Source: Caulobacteraceae bacterium (GTDB lineage: Bacteria > Pseudomonadota > Alphaproteobacteria > Caulobacterales > Caulobacteraceae). From it: a stretch of DNA of 64,000 nt. The stretch is from the NCBI GenBank assembly GCA_027487945.1, contig JAIYCQ010000018.1:111254-175253 (forward strand), read 5' to 3'. Below are positions 28,178 through 36,057 of this stretch, one piece after another. How positions within the stretch are numbered: the stretch's first letter is position 1; the number at the start of each line of letters is the position of its first letter. Made by a program: the position numbers and the translations under genes. The notes beneath the pieces are model-generated. The model made no database searches. It saw only the letters and a list, made by a program, of their open reading frames with translations, and was not told the DNA's origin.

Positions 28178-28968
28178 TGGGGAGCTCCTTCCCAGAAGAC
28201 GTCTTCGAATTCCGGGCCGTAGATGTCGATCAGGCGGGTGCGGTCGAGGCCGGAGGAGGGCCCGTCATAGACCTTCTTGCCGGCTTTCAGGGCCACGACG
28301 CGGTCGCAGTAGCGCAGGGCGTAGTCGACCTGGTGCAGGGTGACGATGACGGTCAGCCCGTCCTTCTGGTTCAGGTCGCGAAGGATCTCCATCACCTTGC
28401 GGGCGGAGACCGGGTCGAGCGAGGCGACCGGCTCGTCGGCGAGGATGATCTTGGCCTTCTGCACCAGCGCGCGGGCGATGGCGCCGCGCTGCTGCTGGCC
28501 GCCCGACAGGGTATTGGCGCGCTGACCGGCATAGTCGCTGACGCCGACGCGATGCAGGGCGGCCATCGCCGCCTGCTGGGTTTCCTCGGGCCAGCGACCC
28601 AGGACGCCCCGCATGAAGGGAATACGCCCCAGCGAGCCGAGCGCCACGTTGGTGAAGAGGCTCAGGCGGCCGACCAGATTGAACTGCTGGGCGATGAAGC
28701 CGATGCGGATGCGCGCCTCGCGCACCTTGTCGCCGACCTTGCCCTTGACCTGGGTCCTGACGCCGAAGGCTTCGATGACCCCGTCGCCGTTGTCGATGGT
28801 CTGCAGGCCGTCGATCGACCGCAGGAGGGTCGACTTGCCCGAGCCCGACGGACCGATGAGTGCGACCATCTCGCCGCGGGCGACGTCGAGCGACACCCCG
28901 TCGAGCGCGCGGCGGTGGCCGAAGGTCTTGGAGACCTGGCGAATGGAGAGAACTGCGTCCGTCGTCAT
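28174..28968 (-). CDS. phnC: Phosphonate ABC transporter ATP-binding protein PhnC
   Basis: 264 aa. Walker A GPSGSGKSTLLRSIDGL (about residues 38-54), Q-loop FIAQQFNLVGRLS, the PhnC-typical LGSLGRIPFMRGVLGRWPEETQQAA, signature LSGGQQQRGAIARAL and Walker B IILADEP. First gene of the transport operon, divergent from the decarboxylase gene. A Pho-box-like sequence lies 55 bp upstream. Confidence 0.95.
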   Translation of the reverse strand: MTTDAVLSIRQVSKTFGHRRALDGVSLDVARGEMVALIGPSGSGKSTLLRSIDGLQTIDNGDGVIEAFGVRTQVKGKVGDKVREARIRIGFIAQQFNLVGRLSLFTNVALGSLGRIPFMRGVLGRWPEETQQAAMAALHRVGVSDYAGQRANTLSGGQQQRGAIARALVQKAKIILADEPVASLDPVSARKVMEILRDLNQKDGLTVIVTLHQVDYALRYCDRVVALKAGKKVYDGPSSGLDRTRLIDIYGPEFEDVFWEGAPQ

Positions 28969-29022
28969 GGCTTTTCGGGAAGAGTCCTTAACACAGATGC
29001 CCGGCTCTCATGGAAGGGGCAT

Positions 29023-29040
29023 GCGAAAGTTTCATGACAC
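29023..29040 (-). promoter_or_regulatory. Candidate Pho box upstream of phnC
   Basis: On the minus strand the site reads GTGTCAT-GAAA-CTTTCGC, matching 10 of 14 fixed positions of CTGTCAT-N4-CTGTCAT (6 of 7 in the first half). It lies 55 bp before the phnC ATG. A CATGAG about 10 bp downstream could serve as -10. Regulation by PhoB is inferred. Confidence 0.4.
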
Positions 29041-29090
29041 GGGGCATTTGTCTCCCCGCCTTGCGCAAAAGGCCTTAGCGGCGGCGCGCG

Positions 29091-29289
29091 CGTTATACAA
29101 AAAGTCCGTGAACGGCGAGTGTGACGGCGGTCGCGCGGCGACCCCGCGCGGCCCCTGACGGGGCAAGGGAAATTTACCGCTTTACATGGGGGGCCATCGA
29201 CCCTAAATCGCCCGCTTCCGGCGGACCCCGTGTCCACCTACGCTGCTAACGCCGGTCTGGGTTTAACAATCAACAGGGGGTTACGTGAA
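29091..29289 (+). promoter_or_regulatory. Leader region of the decarboxylase gene; possible speF-type regulatory RNA
   Basis: Between phnC and the decarboxylase body there are about 320 bp without a convincing gene. A TTATACAA -10-like element (29091-29098) is followed by about 190 bp with stems, e.g. GCCCC-TGAC-GGGGC (29151-29164) and CGCC/GGCG near 29208-29224, then AGGGGGTTACGTGAA just before the chosen start. Alphaproteobacterial ornithine decarboxylase genes are known to carry a structured speF leader. I cannot confirm the covariance model match from sequence alone. Confidence 0.3.
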
Positions 29290-30552
29290 TTGCGCACGTA
29301 CCACATGCCCCTGGACCTGGTCCGTGAGCGGTCTCCGGAACGTCCCGTCGCCCTTGTGCGACGCGACGCCGTAGCTGTCTCGGCGCGCTGGTTCCAGACG
29401 AATTTCAAGGGCGACGTCCTCTACGCGGTGAAGGCCAATCCTTCGCCCTGGGTCATTGAGACCCTCGCGCAGAACGGCGTCACCGGGTTTGACGTGGCCT
29501 CGCTGAACGAGGTCGAGCTGGTTGCGAAGCACGCACCGGGGTCCCGCATGGCCTTCATGCACCCGGTGAAGAGCCGCGCCGCCATTTCGGCCGCCTACTT
29601 CGACCACGGCGTGAAGACCTTCTCGTTCGATACGCACGAGGAGCTCGAGAAGATTCTCGACGCCACGGGCCAGGCCCGGGACCTCAACCTGATCGTCCGC
29701 ATGGGCGTTTCGGCGGAGGGCGCGGCCTACAGCCTGTCGGGCAAGTTCGGCGTCGAGAGCCACAAGGCCCCCGATCTGATGCTGGCCGCCCGCCGGTCGA
29801 CGCAGGAGCTGATGGGCGTGTCCTTCCACGTCGGCAGCCAGTGCATGCGCCCGACCGCCTTCCAGGCGGCGATGGCCCAGGCCGGCCGCGCGCTGGTCCG
29901 CGCCGGGGTCTTCGCGGACGTCATCGACGTCGGCGGCGGCTTCCCGTCCGTCTACCCGGGCATGGTCCCGCCGGACATGGCCGACTACATCGCGGCCATT
30001 GATCGCGGCTTCAACGAGATGCCCGTCTCGGAGACGACCGAGCTATGGTGCGAACCCGGCCGGGCGCTGGTCGCGGAATCGACCTCGCTGCTGACCCGTG
30101 TCGAGCTGCGCAAGGGCAACGCGCTGTATCTCAACGACGGCGCCTATGGCTCGCTGTTCGACGCGGCGCACGCCAAATGGCCCTTCCCGGTGAAAGGCTA
30201 CCGCGGCGGCGAGGACGCCCGCGAACTCGACGGCGGTCTGCGACCGTTCGAGTTCTACGGCCCGACCTGCGACTCGATCGACCACATGCCCGGCCCGTTC
30301 TGGCTGCCGGAAGACATCCGCGAAGGCGACTTCGTGGAGATCGGCATGCTGGGCGCCTATGGCGTGGCGATGCGCACCGGCTTCAACGGCTTCGGCGCCG
30401 TCGAGGAGGTCGAGGTCGCCGACGCGCCGATGGGCTCGATGTTCGGCCTCGGCCGTCGCTCGATCCCGGTGCCGCGCACGGCGGAAACCACCAATGTCGT
30501 CCGGCTGTCGCGCCCGAAGGGTAAGGCCGGCCAGAGGAAGCGGAAGAGATAG
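29290..30552 (+). CDS. PLP-dependent ornithine/lysine/arginine-type decarboxylase (alanine racemase fold)
   Basis: 420 aa from a TTG at 29290 (AGGGGG 9 bp upstream). A GTG at 29230 would add 20 residues and an ATG at 29305 would remove 5; the extra N-terminal residues of the GTG form look like translated leader. It is a fold-type III decarboxylase: PLP lysine in YAVKANPSP, HVGSQCM, glycine loop DVGGGFPSVYPG, phosphate-binding CEPGRALVAES, and catalytic Cys-Asp in GPTCDSID. Closest functional match is ornithine decarboxylase making putrescine, though lysine or arginine use cannot be excluded. It lies just upstream of a deoxyhypusine-synthase-like gene. Confidence 0.88.
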   Translation: MRTYHMPLDLVRERSPERPVALVRRDAVAVSARWFQTNFKGDVLYAVKANPSPWVIETLAQNGVTGFDVASLNEVELVAKHAPGSRMAFMHPVKSRAAISAAYFDHGVKTFSFDTHEELEKILDATGQARDLNLIVRMGVSAEGAAYSLSGKFGVESHKAPDLMLAARRSTQELMGVSFHVGSQCMRPTAFQAAMAQAGRALVRAGVFADVIDVGGGFPSVYPGMVPPDMADYIAAIDRGFNEMPVSETTELWCEPGRALVAESTSLLTRVELRKGNALYLNDGAYGSLFDAAHAKWPFPVKGYRGGEDARELDGGLRPFEFYGPTCDSIDHMPGPFWLPEDIREGDFVEIGMLGAYGVAMRTGFNGFGAVEEVEVADAPMGSMFGLGRRSIPVPRTAETTNVVRLSRPKGKAGQRKRKR

Positions 30553-30593
30553 GCCGCATCGGACCGCCCTTCAGGCGGTTCCGTGAGGTTCGG

Positions 30594-30623
30594 CCCCAGC
30601 CCGTCGCTCCGTCCGGGCTGGGG
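30594..30623 (+). terminator. Hairpin between the decarboxylase and deoxyhypusine-synthase-like genes
   Basis: CCCCAGCCCG (30594-30603) and CGGGCTGGGG (30614-30623) form a perfect 10-bp stem with a 10-base loop. No T-run follows, so it may be an attenuator or mRNA processing site. A smaller stem precedes it (GGACCGCC/GGCGGTTCC, 30561-30582). Confidence 0.4.
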
Positions 30624-30668
30624 ACCTGATTCAATGGACGGGCGCTCACTGTCAGGGAAACCGAAGCG

Positions 30669-31712
30669 ATGAACGCTCCGACCAACACCAAGGCCCAGCT
30701 ACTCGCCAACACCGTCGAACACATCGACATCACCAGCTTCGACGCGCGTCCGATCATCGATTCGATGCGCAAGATGAGCTTCAGCTCGCGCGACACCGCC
30801 CGCGCCGCCGACATCTTCAACATGGCGCTGGAAGACAAGGCCTGCTCGCCCTGGCTTATCCTGGCCGGCTCGACCAGCGCCGGCGGCTGCATGCATGTCT
30901 ATCGGGACATGGTGAAGCTCGGGATGATCGACGCGGTGGTCGCCACCGGCGCCTCCATCGTCGACATGGATTTCTTCGAGGCCCTGGGCTTCAAGCACTA
31001 CCAGGCCGCCGGCCCGGTCGACGACAACGTGCTGCGCGACAACTACATCGACCGCATCTACGACACCTACATCGACGAGGAAGAGCTCCAGGCCTGCGAC
31101 CACACCATCCTGGAGATCGCCAACCGTCTCGAGCCGCGCGGCTATTCCTCGCGCGAGTTCATCTGGGAGATGGGCAAGTGGCTGTCGGAGGGCAACGCCA
31201 AAAAGCCCGGCTCGCTGATCCAGACCGCCTACGAGGAAGGCGTGCCGATCTTCTGCCCGGCCTTCGTCGACAGCTCGGCGGGCTTTGGTCTGGTCAAGCA
31301 CCAGAAGGAACGCGCCGCGGCCGGCCAGCCCTACCTGATGCTGGACGCGATCGCCGACTTCCGTGAGCTGACCGACATCAAGATCGCCGCCGGCGTCACC
31401 GGCCTGTTCATGGTCGGCGGCGGCGTGCCCAAGAATTTCGCCCAGGACACCGTCGTCTGCGCCGAAATCCTCGGCGTCGAGGCCGAGATGCACCGCTACG
31501 CCGTCCAGATCACCGTCGCCGACGTCCGCGACGGCGCCTGCTCGTCCTCGACCCTCAAGGAGGCGGCTAGCTGGGGCAAGGTGCAGACCACGCACGAGCA
31601 GATGGTGTTCGCGGAAGCCACCACGGTGGTGCCGCTGATCGGCTCCGACGCCTATCACCGCGGCGCCTGGAAGAGCCGGGTCAAGCCGCGCTGGCAGAAG
31701 CTGTTCGCCTAG
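30669..31712 (+). CDS. Deoxyhypusine synthase-like protein (possible homospermidine synthase)
   Basis: 347 aa. It belongs to the deoxyhypusine synthase family, which moves the aminobutyl group of spermidine via an enzyme lysine. NAD-binding and active-site segments are present: AGSTSAGGCMHVYRDMV, VVATGASIVDMDFFE, VPIFCPAFVDSSAGFG, and the catalytic-lysine segment EAASWGKVQ (Lys304) followed by EATTVVPLIGS. Bacteria lack eIF5A, so bacterial homologues are thought to use a free diamine as acceptor (homospermidine-type product) or remain unassigned. Adjacent decarboxylase supports a polyamine role. A strong terminator follows. Confidence 0.88.
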   Translation: MNAPTNTKAQLLANTVEHIDITSFDARPIIDSMRKMSFSSRDTARAADIFNMALEDKACSPWLILAGSTSAGGCMHVYRDMVKLGMIDAVVATGASIVDMDFFEALGFKHYQAAGPVDDNVLRDNYIDRIYDTYIDEEELQACDHTILEIANRLEPRGYSSREFIWEMGKWLSEGNAKKPGSLIQTAYEEGVPIFCPAFVDSSAGFGLVKHQKERAAAGQPYLMLDAIADFRELTDIKIAAGVTGLFMVGGGVPKNFAQDTVVCAEILGVEAEMHRYAVQITVADVRDGACSSSTLKEAASWGKVQTTHEQMVFAEATTVVPLIGSDAYHRGAWKSRVKPRWQKLFA

Positions 31713-31737
31713 GCTGCACGGATCGCCGGACGAAACG

Positions 31738-31772
31738 AGCCGCGCGAGGGTCCGCCCCTCGCGCGGCTTTTT
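31738..31772 (+). terminator. Rho-independent terminator after the deoxyhypusine-synthase-like gene
   Basis: AGCCGCGCGAGGG, loop TCCGC, CCCTCGCGCGGCT, then TTTTT. Perfect 13-bp stem with a T-run, 25 bp after the stop. Confidence 0.9.
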
Positions 31773-31856
31773 CGTCCCCGACCGCCAGACGAATGCGGGC
31801 TTGCAACAAGAACCGGAGCGGTCATGCTGGAGCGAAACAGGCGGGAGAGACGGGTG

Positions 31857-32633
31857 ATGAACCGTATGCGGATTATCCTGGCGGCCGGGGCGACGGCGCT
31901 GCTGGCGACGGGCGCCGCCTGGGCGCAGCTCTCGCTGCCGGGCTACTTCGGCGGCCGGGTGCTGGACACCTCGACCGTGGTGCCGGCCGCGCCCGCGCCG
32001 GGCTCGCCCCAGGCCCAGGCCGATGCGGCCATCTTCGCCGCCACCCGGGCCCTCAAGGGCACGCCGCGTTGGGACATGGCGGTCGCCGACCTCGACGAAC
32101 GCAGGGTGGTCTACGCCATGCGGTGCGCCCTCGGGGTGGAGATCCGGGACCTCGCCGACGCGCCGAAGCTGTCGCGGGTGCTGCTGCGCGTCGCGCCGGA
32201 CCTAAGCAAGGCGGTCGACACGCCCAAGGCGTTCTACAATCGCAAGCGGCCCTATCTGGAGCAGGAGGGCGAGATCTGCACCGCGCGCAGCGAGGCGCTG
32301 GCGAAAAGTCCCGACTATCCGTCCGGCCACGCCAGCTGGGGCTGGGCGGTCGGACTGATCCTGGCCGAACTGGCGCCCGACCGGGCCGTGCCGATCCTGC
32401 AGCGCGCCCGCGCCTTCGGGGAGAGCCGCGCGGTCTGCGGCGTCCATACCGCCAGCGCCGTCGCGGCGGGCCGTGACAACGGCGCCGCGGTGGTCGCGGC
32501 CGTACACGGCGTGCCGGACTTCCGCGCGGACATGGAAGCCGCCCGCGCCGAGCTGGCCGAGCTGCGCGCCAAGGCCGGTCCGCTCGAGGGCTGCGCGGCC
32601 GAGGCGGCGGTGCTGGTCGAGGCGCCCTGGTAG
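31857..32633 (+). CDS. PAP2-superfamily class A acid phosphatase-like protein
   Basis: 258 aa with signal peptide (MNRMRIILAAGATALLATGAAWA), so periplasmic. The class A nonspecific acid phosphatase motifs are KAFYNRKRP (KX6RP, residues 124-132), PSGHASWGWAVG (155-166) and ESRAVCGVHTASAVAAGR (189-206). In motif 3 (SRX5HXXXD) the final Asp is replaced by Ala (position 201) while the nucleophile His197 remains. That Asp orients the His in known enzymes, so activity may be reduced or altered. ATG 31857 is chosen for its GGGAGAG ribosome site and signal peptide. Confidence 0.88.
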   Translation: MNRMRIILAAGATALLATGAAWAQLSLPGYFGGRVLDTSTVVPAAPAPGSPQAQADAAIFAATRALKGTPRWDMAVADLDERRVVYAMRCALGVEIRDLADAPKLSRVLLRVAPDLSKAVDTPKAFYNRKRPYLEQEGEICTARSEALAKSPDYPSGHASWGWAVGLILAELAPDRAVPILQRARAFGESRAVCGVHTASAVAAGRDNGAAVVAAVHGVPDFRADMEAARAELAELRAKAGPLEGCAAEAAVLVEAPW

Positions 32634-32687
32634 TCAGCCCCCGCCCGGGCGCTTGCCCTCGGGGGCCGCCGTCTCTACCTCTGGCCC

Positions 32688-33173
32688 ATGGTTCATCCAC
32701 ACGCCTGCGACCACGATCATGACCAGCCGGGTCTCTCTGGCGGCGCGCTGGCGGCCGGACTGACGGCGGCGGAGGCCCGGTGCGCGGCGGCGGGCCAACG
32801 CCTGACGGCGCCGCGGCGGCGGGTGCTGGAGCTGCTGCTCGGGGCCGGGCAACCCGTGAAGGCCTATGACCTGATCGCGACGTTCGGGGCGGGCGGTGAG
32901 CCGGCCAAGCCGCCGACGGTATACCGGGCGCTGGAGTTCCTCTCGCGCTACGGCTTCGCGCACCGCATCGAAAGCCTGAACGCCTACATCGCCTGCGGCG
33001 GCGGCAGCGAGGGCCACGCGGCGGCCTTCCTGATCTGTGACTGCTGCGGACGGACCCGCGAGATCGCGCCGGTCGGCGTGGCCGAGATCGAGCGACTGGC
33101 CGCCGAGCGCGGCTTCACCCTGACCGGCCTCACCGTCGAGGCGCACGGCCGTTGCGAGGATTGCCCCGCCTGA
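32688..33173 (+). CDS. Fur-family transcriptional repressor, Zur-like
   Basis: 161 aa. The Fur fold is clear: AAGQRLTAPRRRVLELLLGAGQPVKAYDLI, PPTVYRALEFLSRYGFAHRIESLNAYIAC, and structural zinc cysteines CDCCG (about residues 122-126) and CEDC (near the end). The His-rich N-terminus (HPHACDHDHD) and the IESLNAYIAC region are typical of zinc uptake regulators rather than iron-sensing Fur. The last Cys pair and the TGATG overlap with the next gene indicate co-transcription. Metal specificity is inferred. Confidence 0.85.
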   Translation: MVHPHACDHDHDQPGLSGGALAAGLTAAEARCAAAGQRLTAPRRRVLELLLGAGQPVKAYDLIATFGAGGEPAKPPTVYRALEFLSRYGFAHRIESLNAYIACGGGSEGHAAAFLICDCCGRTREIAPVGVAEIERLAAERGFTLTGLTVEAHGRCEDCPA

Positions 33174-34108
33174 TGTCGGACTCCGGAGTCGAAATCTGGC
33201 GCGGGGGCGTCAACACCTGGGAATGCGACGAGATGGGGCACATGAACGTGCGCTTCTACGTCACCCGGGCGACCGAGGGGCTGGTCGGCATGGCGGCCGC
33301 CCTGGGCCTGCCCTACGCCTTCGCCGCCCATGCGGAGTCGACGCTTCTGATCCGCGAGCAGCACATCCGCTTCCTGCGCGAGGCGCATGCGGGGGCGGCG
33401 CTCCACATGACCGGCGGCGTGCTGGCGCTCGGCGAGAGCGAGGCCCGGCTGGTCCAGCTGCTGTGGCACAGCGAAAGCGGCGCCCTGGCGGCGACCTTCC
33501 AGACCGTGGTCGCCCATGTCACCCCCCGCGACGGCCGGCCTTTCCCCTGGAGCGCCCGGACGCGAGCGCTGGCCGAGGCGCTGGTCTTGGCGCTGCCCGA
33601 CCAGGCGGCCGCCCGCAGCGTTTCGCTCGAGCCCGTTCAAGCCACCGCCGGCCTCGCCCGCGCCGATGCGCTGGACCTGGTCCGGATCGCCCAGGGCGCG
33701 GTGTCGCCGCAGGACTGCGACATCTTCGGCCGCATGCGGGCGGAGCAGTTCATCGGCCGGGTCTCCGACGGGATTCCGAGGCTGGTGCGCGGCTTCCGGG
33801 ACACCGTCACGGAGGCGGCGGACGACAAGCCCAAACGGGTGGGCGGGGCCGTCCTCGAGTACCGGCTGATCCATCTCGACTGGCCGCGGGCCGGGCAGCG
33901 CGTGGAGATCCGCTCAGGCCTGAAGACCGCCGACACCCGGACCAAGACCATGGTCCACTGGATGATCGATCCGGACTCCGGCAAGGCCTGGGGCACATCG
34001 GAGGCGGTCGCCGTCACCTTCGACCTGGACGCCCGAAAGATCGTCCCGATCAGCGAGGCGGCGCGCGAGCGGCTGATGACCCAGGCGACCCCGGGACTGT
34101 CGCTTTAG
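33173..34108 (+). CDS. Tandem hotdog-fold acyl-CoA thioesterase-like protein
   Basis: 311 aa made of two 4HBT-type hotdog domains. The first (about residues 6-135) has WECDEMGHMNVRFYVTRATEGLVGM, the usual D-x-x-G-H-x-N catalytic motif. The second (about 175-300) has SPQDCDIFGRMRAEQFIGRVSDG, with the catalytic position degenerate. This layout suits thioesterase or fatty acyl-ACP thioesterase relatives. It starts in a TGATG overlap with the Zur-like gene. Substrate unknown. Confidence 0.8.
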   Translation: MSDSGVEIWRGGVNTWECDEMGHMNVRFYVTRATEGLVGMAAALGLPYAFAAHAESTLLIREQHIRFLREAHAGAALHMTGGVLALGESEARLVQLLWHSESGALAATFQTVVAHVTPRDGRPFPWSARTRALAEALVLALPDQAAARSVSLEPVQATAGLARADALDLVRIAQGAVSPQDCDIFGRMRAEQFIGRVSDGIPRLVRGFRDTVTEAADDKPKRVGGAVLEYRLIHLDWPRAGQRVEIRSGLKTADTRTKTMVHWMIDPDSGKAWGTSEAVAVTFDLDARKIVPISEAARERLMTQATPGLSL

Positions 34109-34116
34109 GCCCGGCT

Positions 34117-34146
34117 GGGGACTGCTTCGCGAAGCGTAGCTGTCCC
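34117..34146 (+). repeat. GGGGAC palindromic element, copy 3 (divergent)
   Basis: GGGGAC-TGCTTCGC followed by GAAGCGTAGCTGTCCC. The stem is GGGGAC/GTCCC plus GCTTCGC/GCGAAGC with a short bulge containing GTAG. It lies 9 bp after the thioesterase stop, between convergent genes, so it may aid termination. Related to copies at 1538-1581 and 10506-10541. Confidence 0.55.
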
Positions 34147-34198
34147 TCAACACCGGCAGACGCGGTCGAGGGACAGGAAGTCACGCCCAGGGGGCGCG

Positions 34199-35092
34199 CT
34201 ATCCAGCCCCTGAAGCGGCCGCCAGCAACGCCTCGCGGACCAGGTCCGGCCGCTCCATCGGCAGGAAGTGGCTGGTCCCCGGGATGGTCTCGATCGTCGC
34301 CCCGCTGGCCAGCACGGCCGCCTCGTGGGCGTCGAACTGGGCGGTGGAGGCGTGCTCGGCCGTGAAGATCCGGATTGTCGCGCGGATGTCCGGGATGCCA
34401 CCGACGGCGTCGGGTGACGGCGTCGAGAAGTTCGCCGACTCCCACGCCGGCGCACAGGCCAGTCGCATGGCGCCCTCGCCGTCCTCGACGAGGCCGTCGC
34501 CCAGATAGTCCCTGAGCATGGCGTCCGGCCAGGTCCTGAAGGCGCCGCGGCCGTGGTAGGCCTCGAAGGCCGCCGCGCGGCTGGCGAAGCTGTCCCGCCG
34601 CCGCAGCGCCCCCTGGGCCAGGGGGCTGCCCCGCATGCCCTCCTCGCCGAGCAAGGCGGCGCGTTCAGGCGTGATGATCACCGGATCGAAGAGCACCAGC
34701 CGCCGGGCCACGTCGGGGCGCTCTGCGGCCGCCAGAAGACAGGCTGTGCCGCCCATCGAGTGACCCGACAGCACCGCCGGCCGCTCGCCGATGGCGTCAA
34801 TGAGCGCAAGCAGGTCGTCGCTGTAGCCGCGCCAGACGTTGGCGGCGTAGGGAACCGCCGGCAGGGTCGTCCGCCCGTGTCCGCGCTGGTCGACCGCCAG
34901 GATGCGGAGGCGGTCGGCCAGCGGCGTAAAGATCGCGCGGTAGGTCGCCGCGTTGAAGCCGTTGGCGTGCAGAAAAAGGACGTCGAGCGGCCGGTCCGCG
35001 GGGCCGAACTCGATCGCCGCCATGGCGCCCTCACGAAGGGTGATCAGGCGGCGCCGCGCGGGCGAGACGTCAGGCAGGGCGGCGTGGGTCAT
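34199..35092 (-). CDS. Alpha/beta hydrolase
   Basis: 297 aa. Oxyanion segment FLHANGFNAATY (about residues 40-51), nucleophile elbow GHSMGG (about 114-119), and the C-terminal His in TSHFLPMERPDLV. DQRGHGRT is also typical of the soluble epoxide-hydrolase/esterase group. No signal peptide. Substrate unknown. ATG at 35092. It converges with the thioesterase gene. Confidence 0.87.
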   Translation of the reverse strand: MTHAALPDVSPARRRLITLREGAMAAIEFGPADRPLDVLFLHANGFNAATYRAIFTPLADRLRILAVDQRGHGRTTLPAVPYAANVWRGYSDDLLALIDAIGERPAVLSGHSMGGTACLLAAAERPDVARRLVLFDPVIITPERAALLGEEGMRGSPLAQGALRRRDSFASRAAAFEAYHGRGAFRTWPDAMLRDYLGDGLVEDGEGAMRLACAPAWESANFSTPSPDAVGGIPDIRATIRIFTAEHASTAQFDAHEAAVLASGATIETIPGTSHFLPMERPDLVREALLAAASGAG

Positions 35093-35133
35093 CCGCCCTG
35101 CCTAGAGCCTTCCCCTCACGTGAGTCGAGAGGG

Positions 35134-35910
35134 CTAGATCTTCGTCAGATCCCAGTTTCCGCCCGCCTGGCGGCAGGCGCGATAGCGCTCGCGCTCGGTG
35201 CCGTACTTCTGGGTATGGATGGTCTGCTCGATCCGGCGGCAGTCACCGGTGTCTCCGCCGCGCGGCCGGACCACGGACTGGGCGACATAGCCGGTGGCGT
35301 AGCCGTTCTGCCCGACCAGCAGCCAGGGCTGCCCCTTGACCTTGGCCAGCACCTGGAAGTCCTGGCCGCCGGCCAGCTTGCCGACGACAGGTCCGGACGT
35401 CGAAGGACGACCGCGAAGGTTCACGGTGTTGGGCGCGTACCACCAGCCGCCGCCGCCCTCCCAGGTGCTCTGGGGCGCGACGCCGCGGGCGAAGCTGACG
35501 CTCTGCAGACGGTAGGGCTCGCCGTAGCCTTCGCCATAGGCGCTCCAGGGCTGGACCGTGACGTCGCCGCGCGAGCCGGTCTGGGGGTTGCGCCAGTTCG
35601 ACGCCTGACCTGTGCGCAGGGCCTCCTCAAGCGCGGCCTCGGCCTTCTTGCGGTCGTCTTCCTGGATCTTGCAGCCGATGGCGGAACCGGCGGCAGCCCC
35701 GAGACCGGCGCCGATCACCGTGCCGAGCCCGCGCTCGTTCTTGGCGATCTTGTTGCCGATGAAGCCGCCGACAATGGCGCCGATCACAGCGCCGCCCTCC
35801 TGCTTTCCACCGTCGGCGTCGCAGCCGAAGATGCCGCGGGCCTCGGCGGCGCCCGGCAGGGCGACGGCGGCGGCGGCCAGGAGTGCGGAGGTTGTAACTG
35901 CGAGGCGCAT
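35134..35910 (-). CDS. Glycine-zipper and SH3-domain envelope protein
   Basis: 258 aa. Signal peptide MRLAVTTSALLAAAAVALPGAAEA, then a glycine-zipper 2TM-like region GGAVIGAIVGGFIGNKIAKNERGLGTVIGAGLGAAAGSAIGCKI (about residues 39-82), and a C-terminal bacterial SH3 domain (NLRGRPSTSGPVVGKLAGGQDFQVLAKVKGQPWLLVGQNGYATGYVAQSVV). Likely periplasmic or outer-membrane associated. The start ATG 35910 has AGGAGAGAACG immediately upstream; the frame extends further but lacks support. Function unknown. Confidence 0.82.
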   Translation of the reverse strand: MRLAVTTSALLAAAAVALPGAAEARGIFGCDADGGKQEGGAVIGAIVGGFIGNKIAKNERGLGTVIGAGLGAAAGSAIGCKIQEDDRKKAEAALEEALRTGQASNWRNPQTGSRGDVTVQPWSAYGEGYGEPYRLQSVSFARGVAPQSTWEGGGGWWYAPNTVNLRGRPSTSGPVVGKLAGGQDFQVLAKVKGQPWLLVGQNGYATGYVAQSVVRPRGGDTGDCRRIEQTIHTQKYGTERERYRACRQAGGNWDLTKI

Positions 35911-36057
35911 CGTTCTCTCCTTGGGAAGCAAGGGTGGGTTCGAGTGCTCAGGGTAATACGCGAGAGCGCTCACGTACGTGTCAGTGTCCGCGCCGGGCGT
36001 TGACCTCACGCAATTGTGCAAGGCCCGGTCGGCGGGGGATCTGTCCGGGCAAGACCG

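Noticed and set aside
26420..28222. 600-codon plus-strand open frame opposite phnE and phnD
   Set aside because: Crosses two coupled minus-strand transporter genes; no domain recognised.
30669..31712. True hypusine-forming deoxyhypusine synthase
   Set aside because: Bacteria lack eIF5A, so only the catalytic chemistry, not the archaeal or eukaryotic role, can be assumed.
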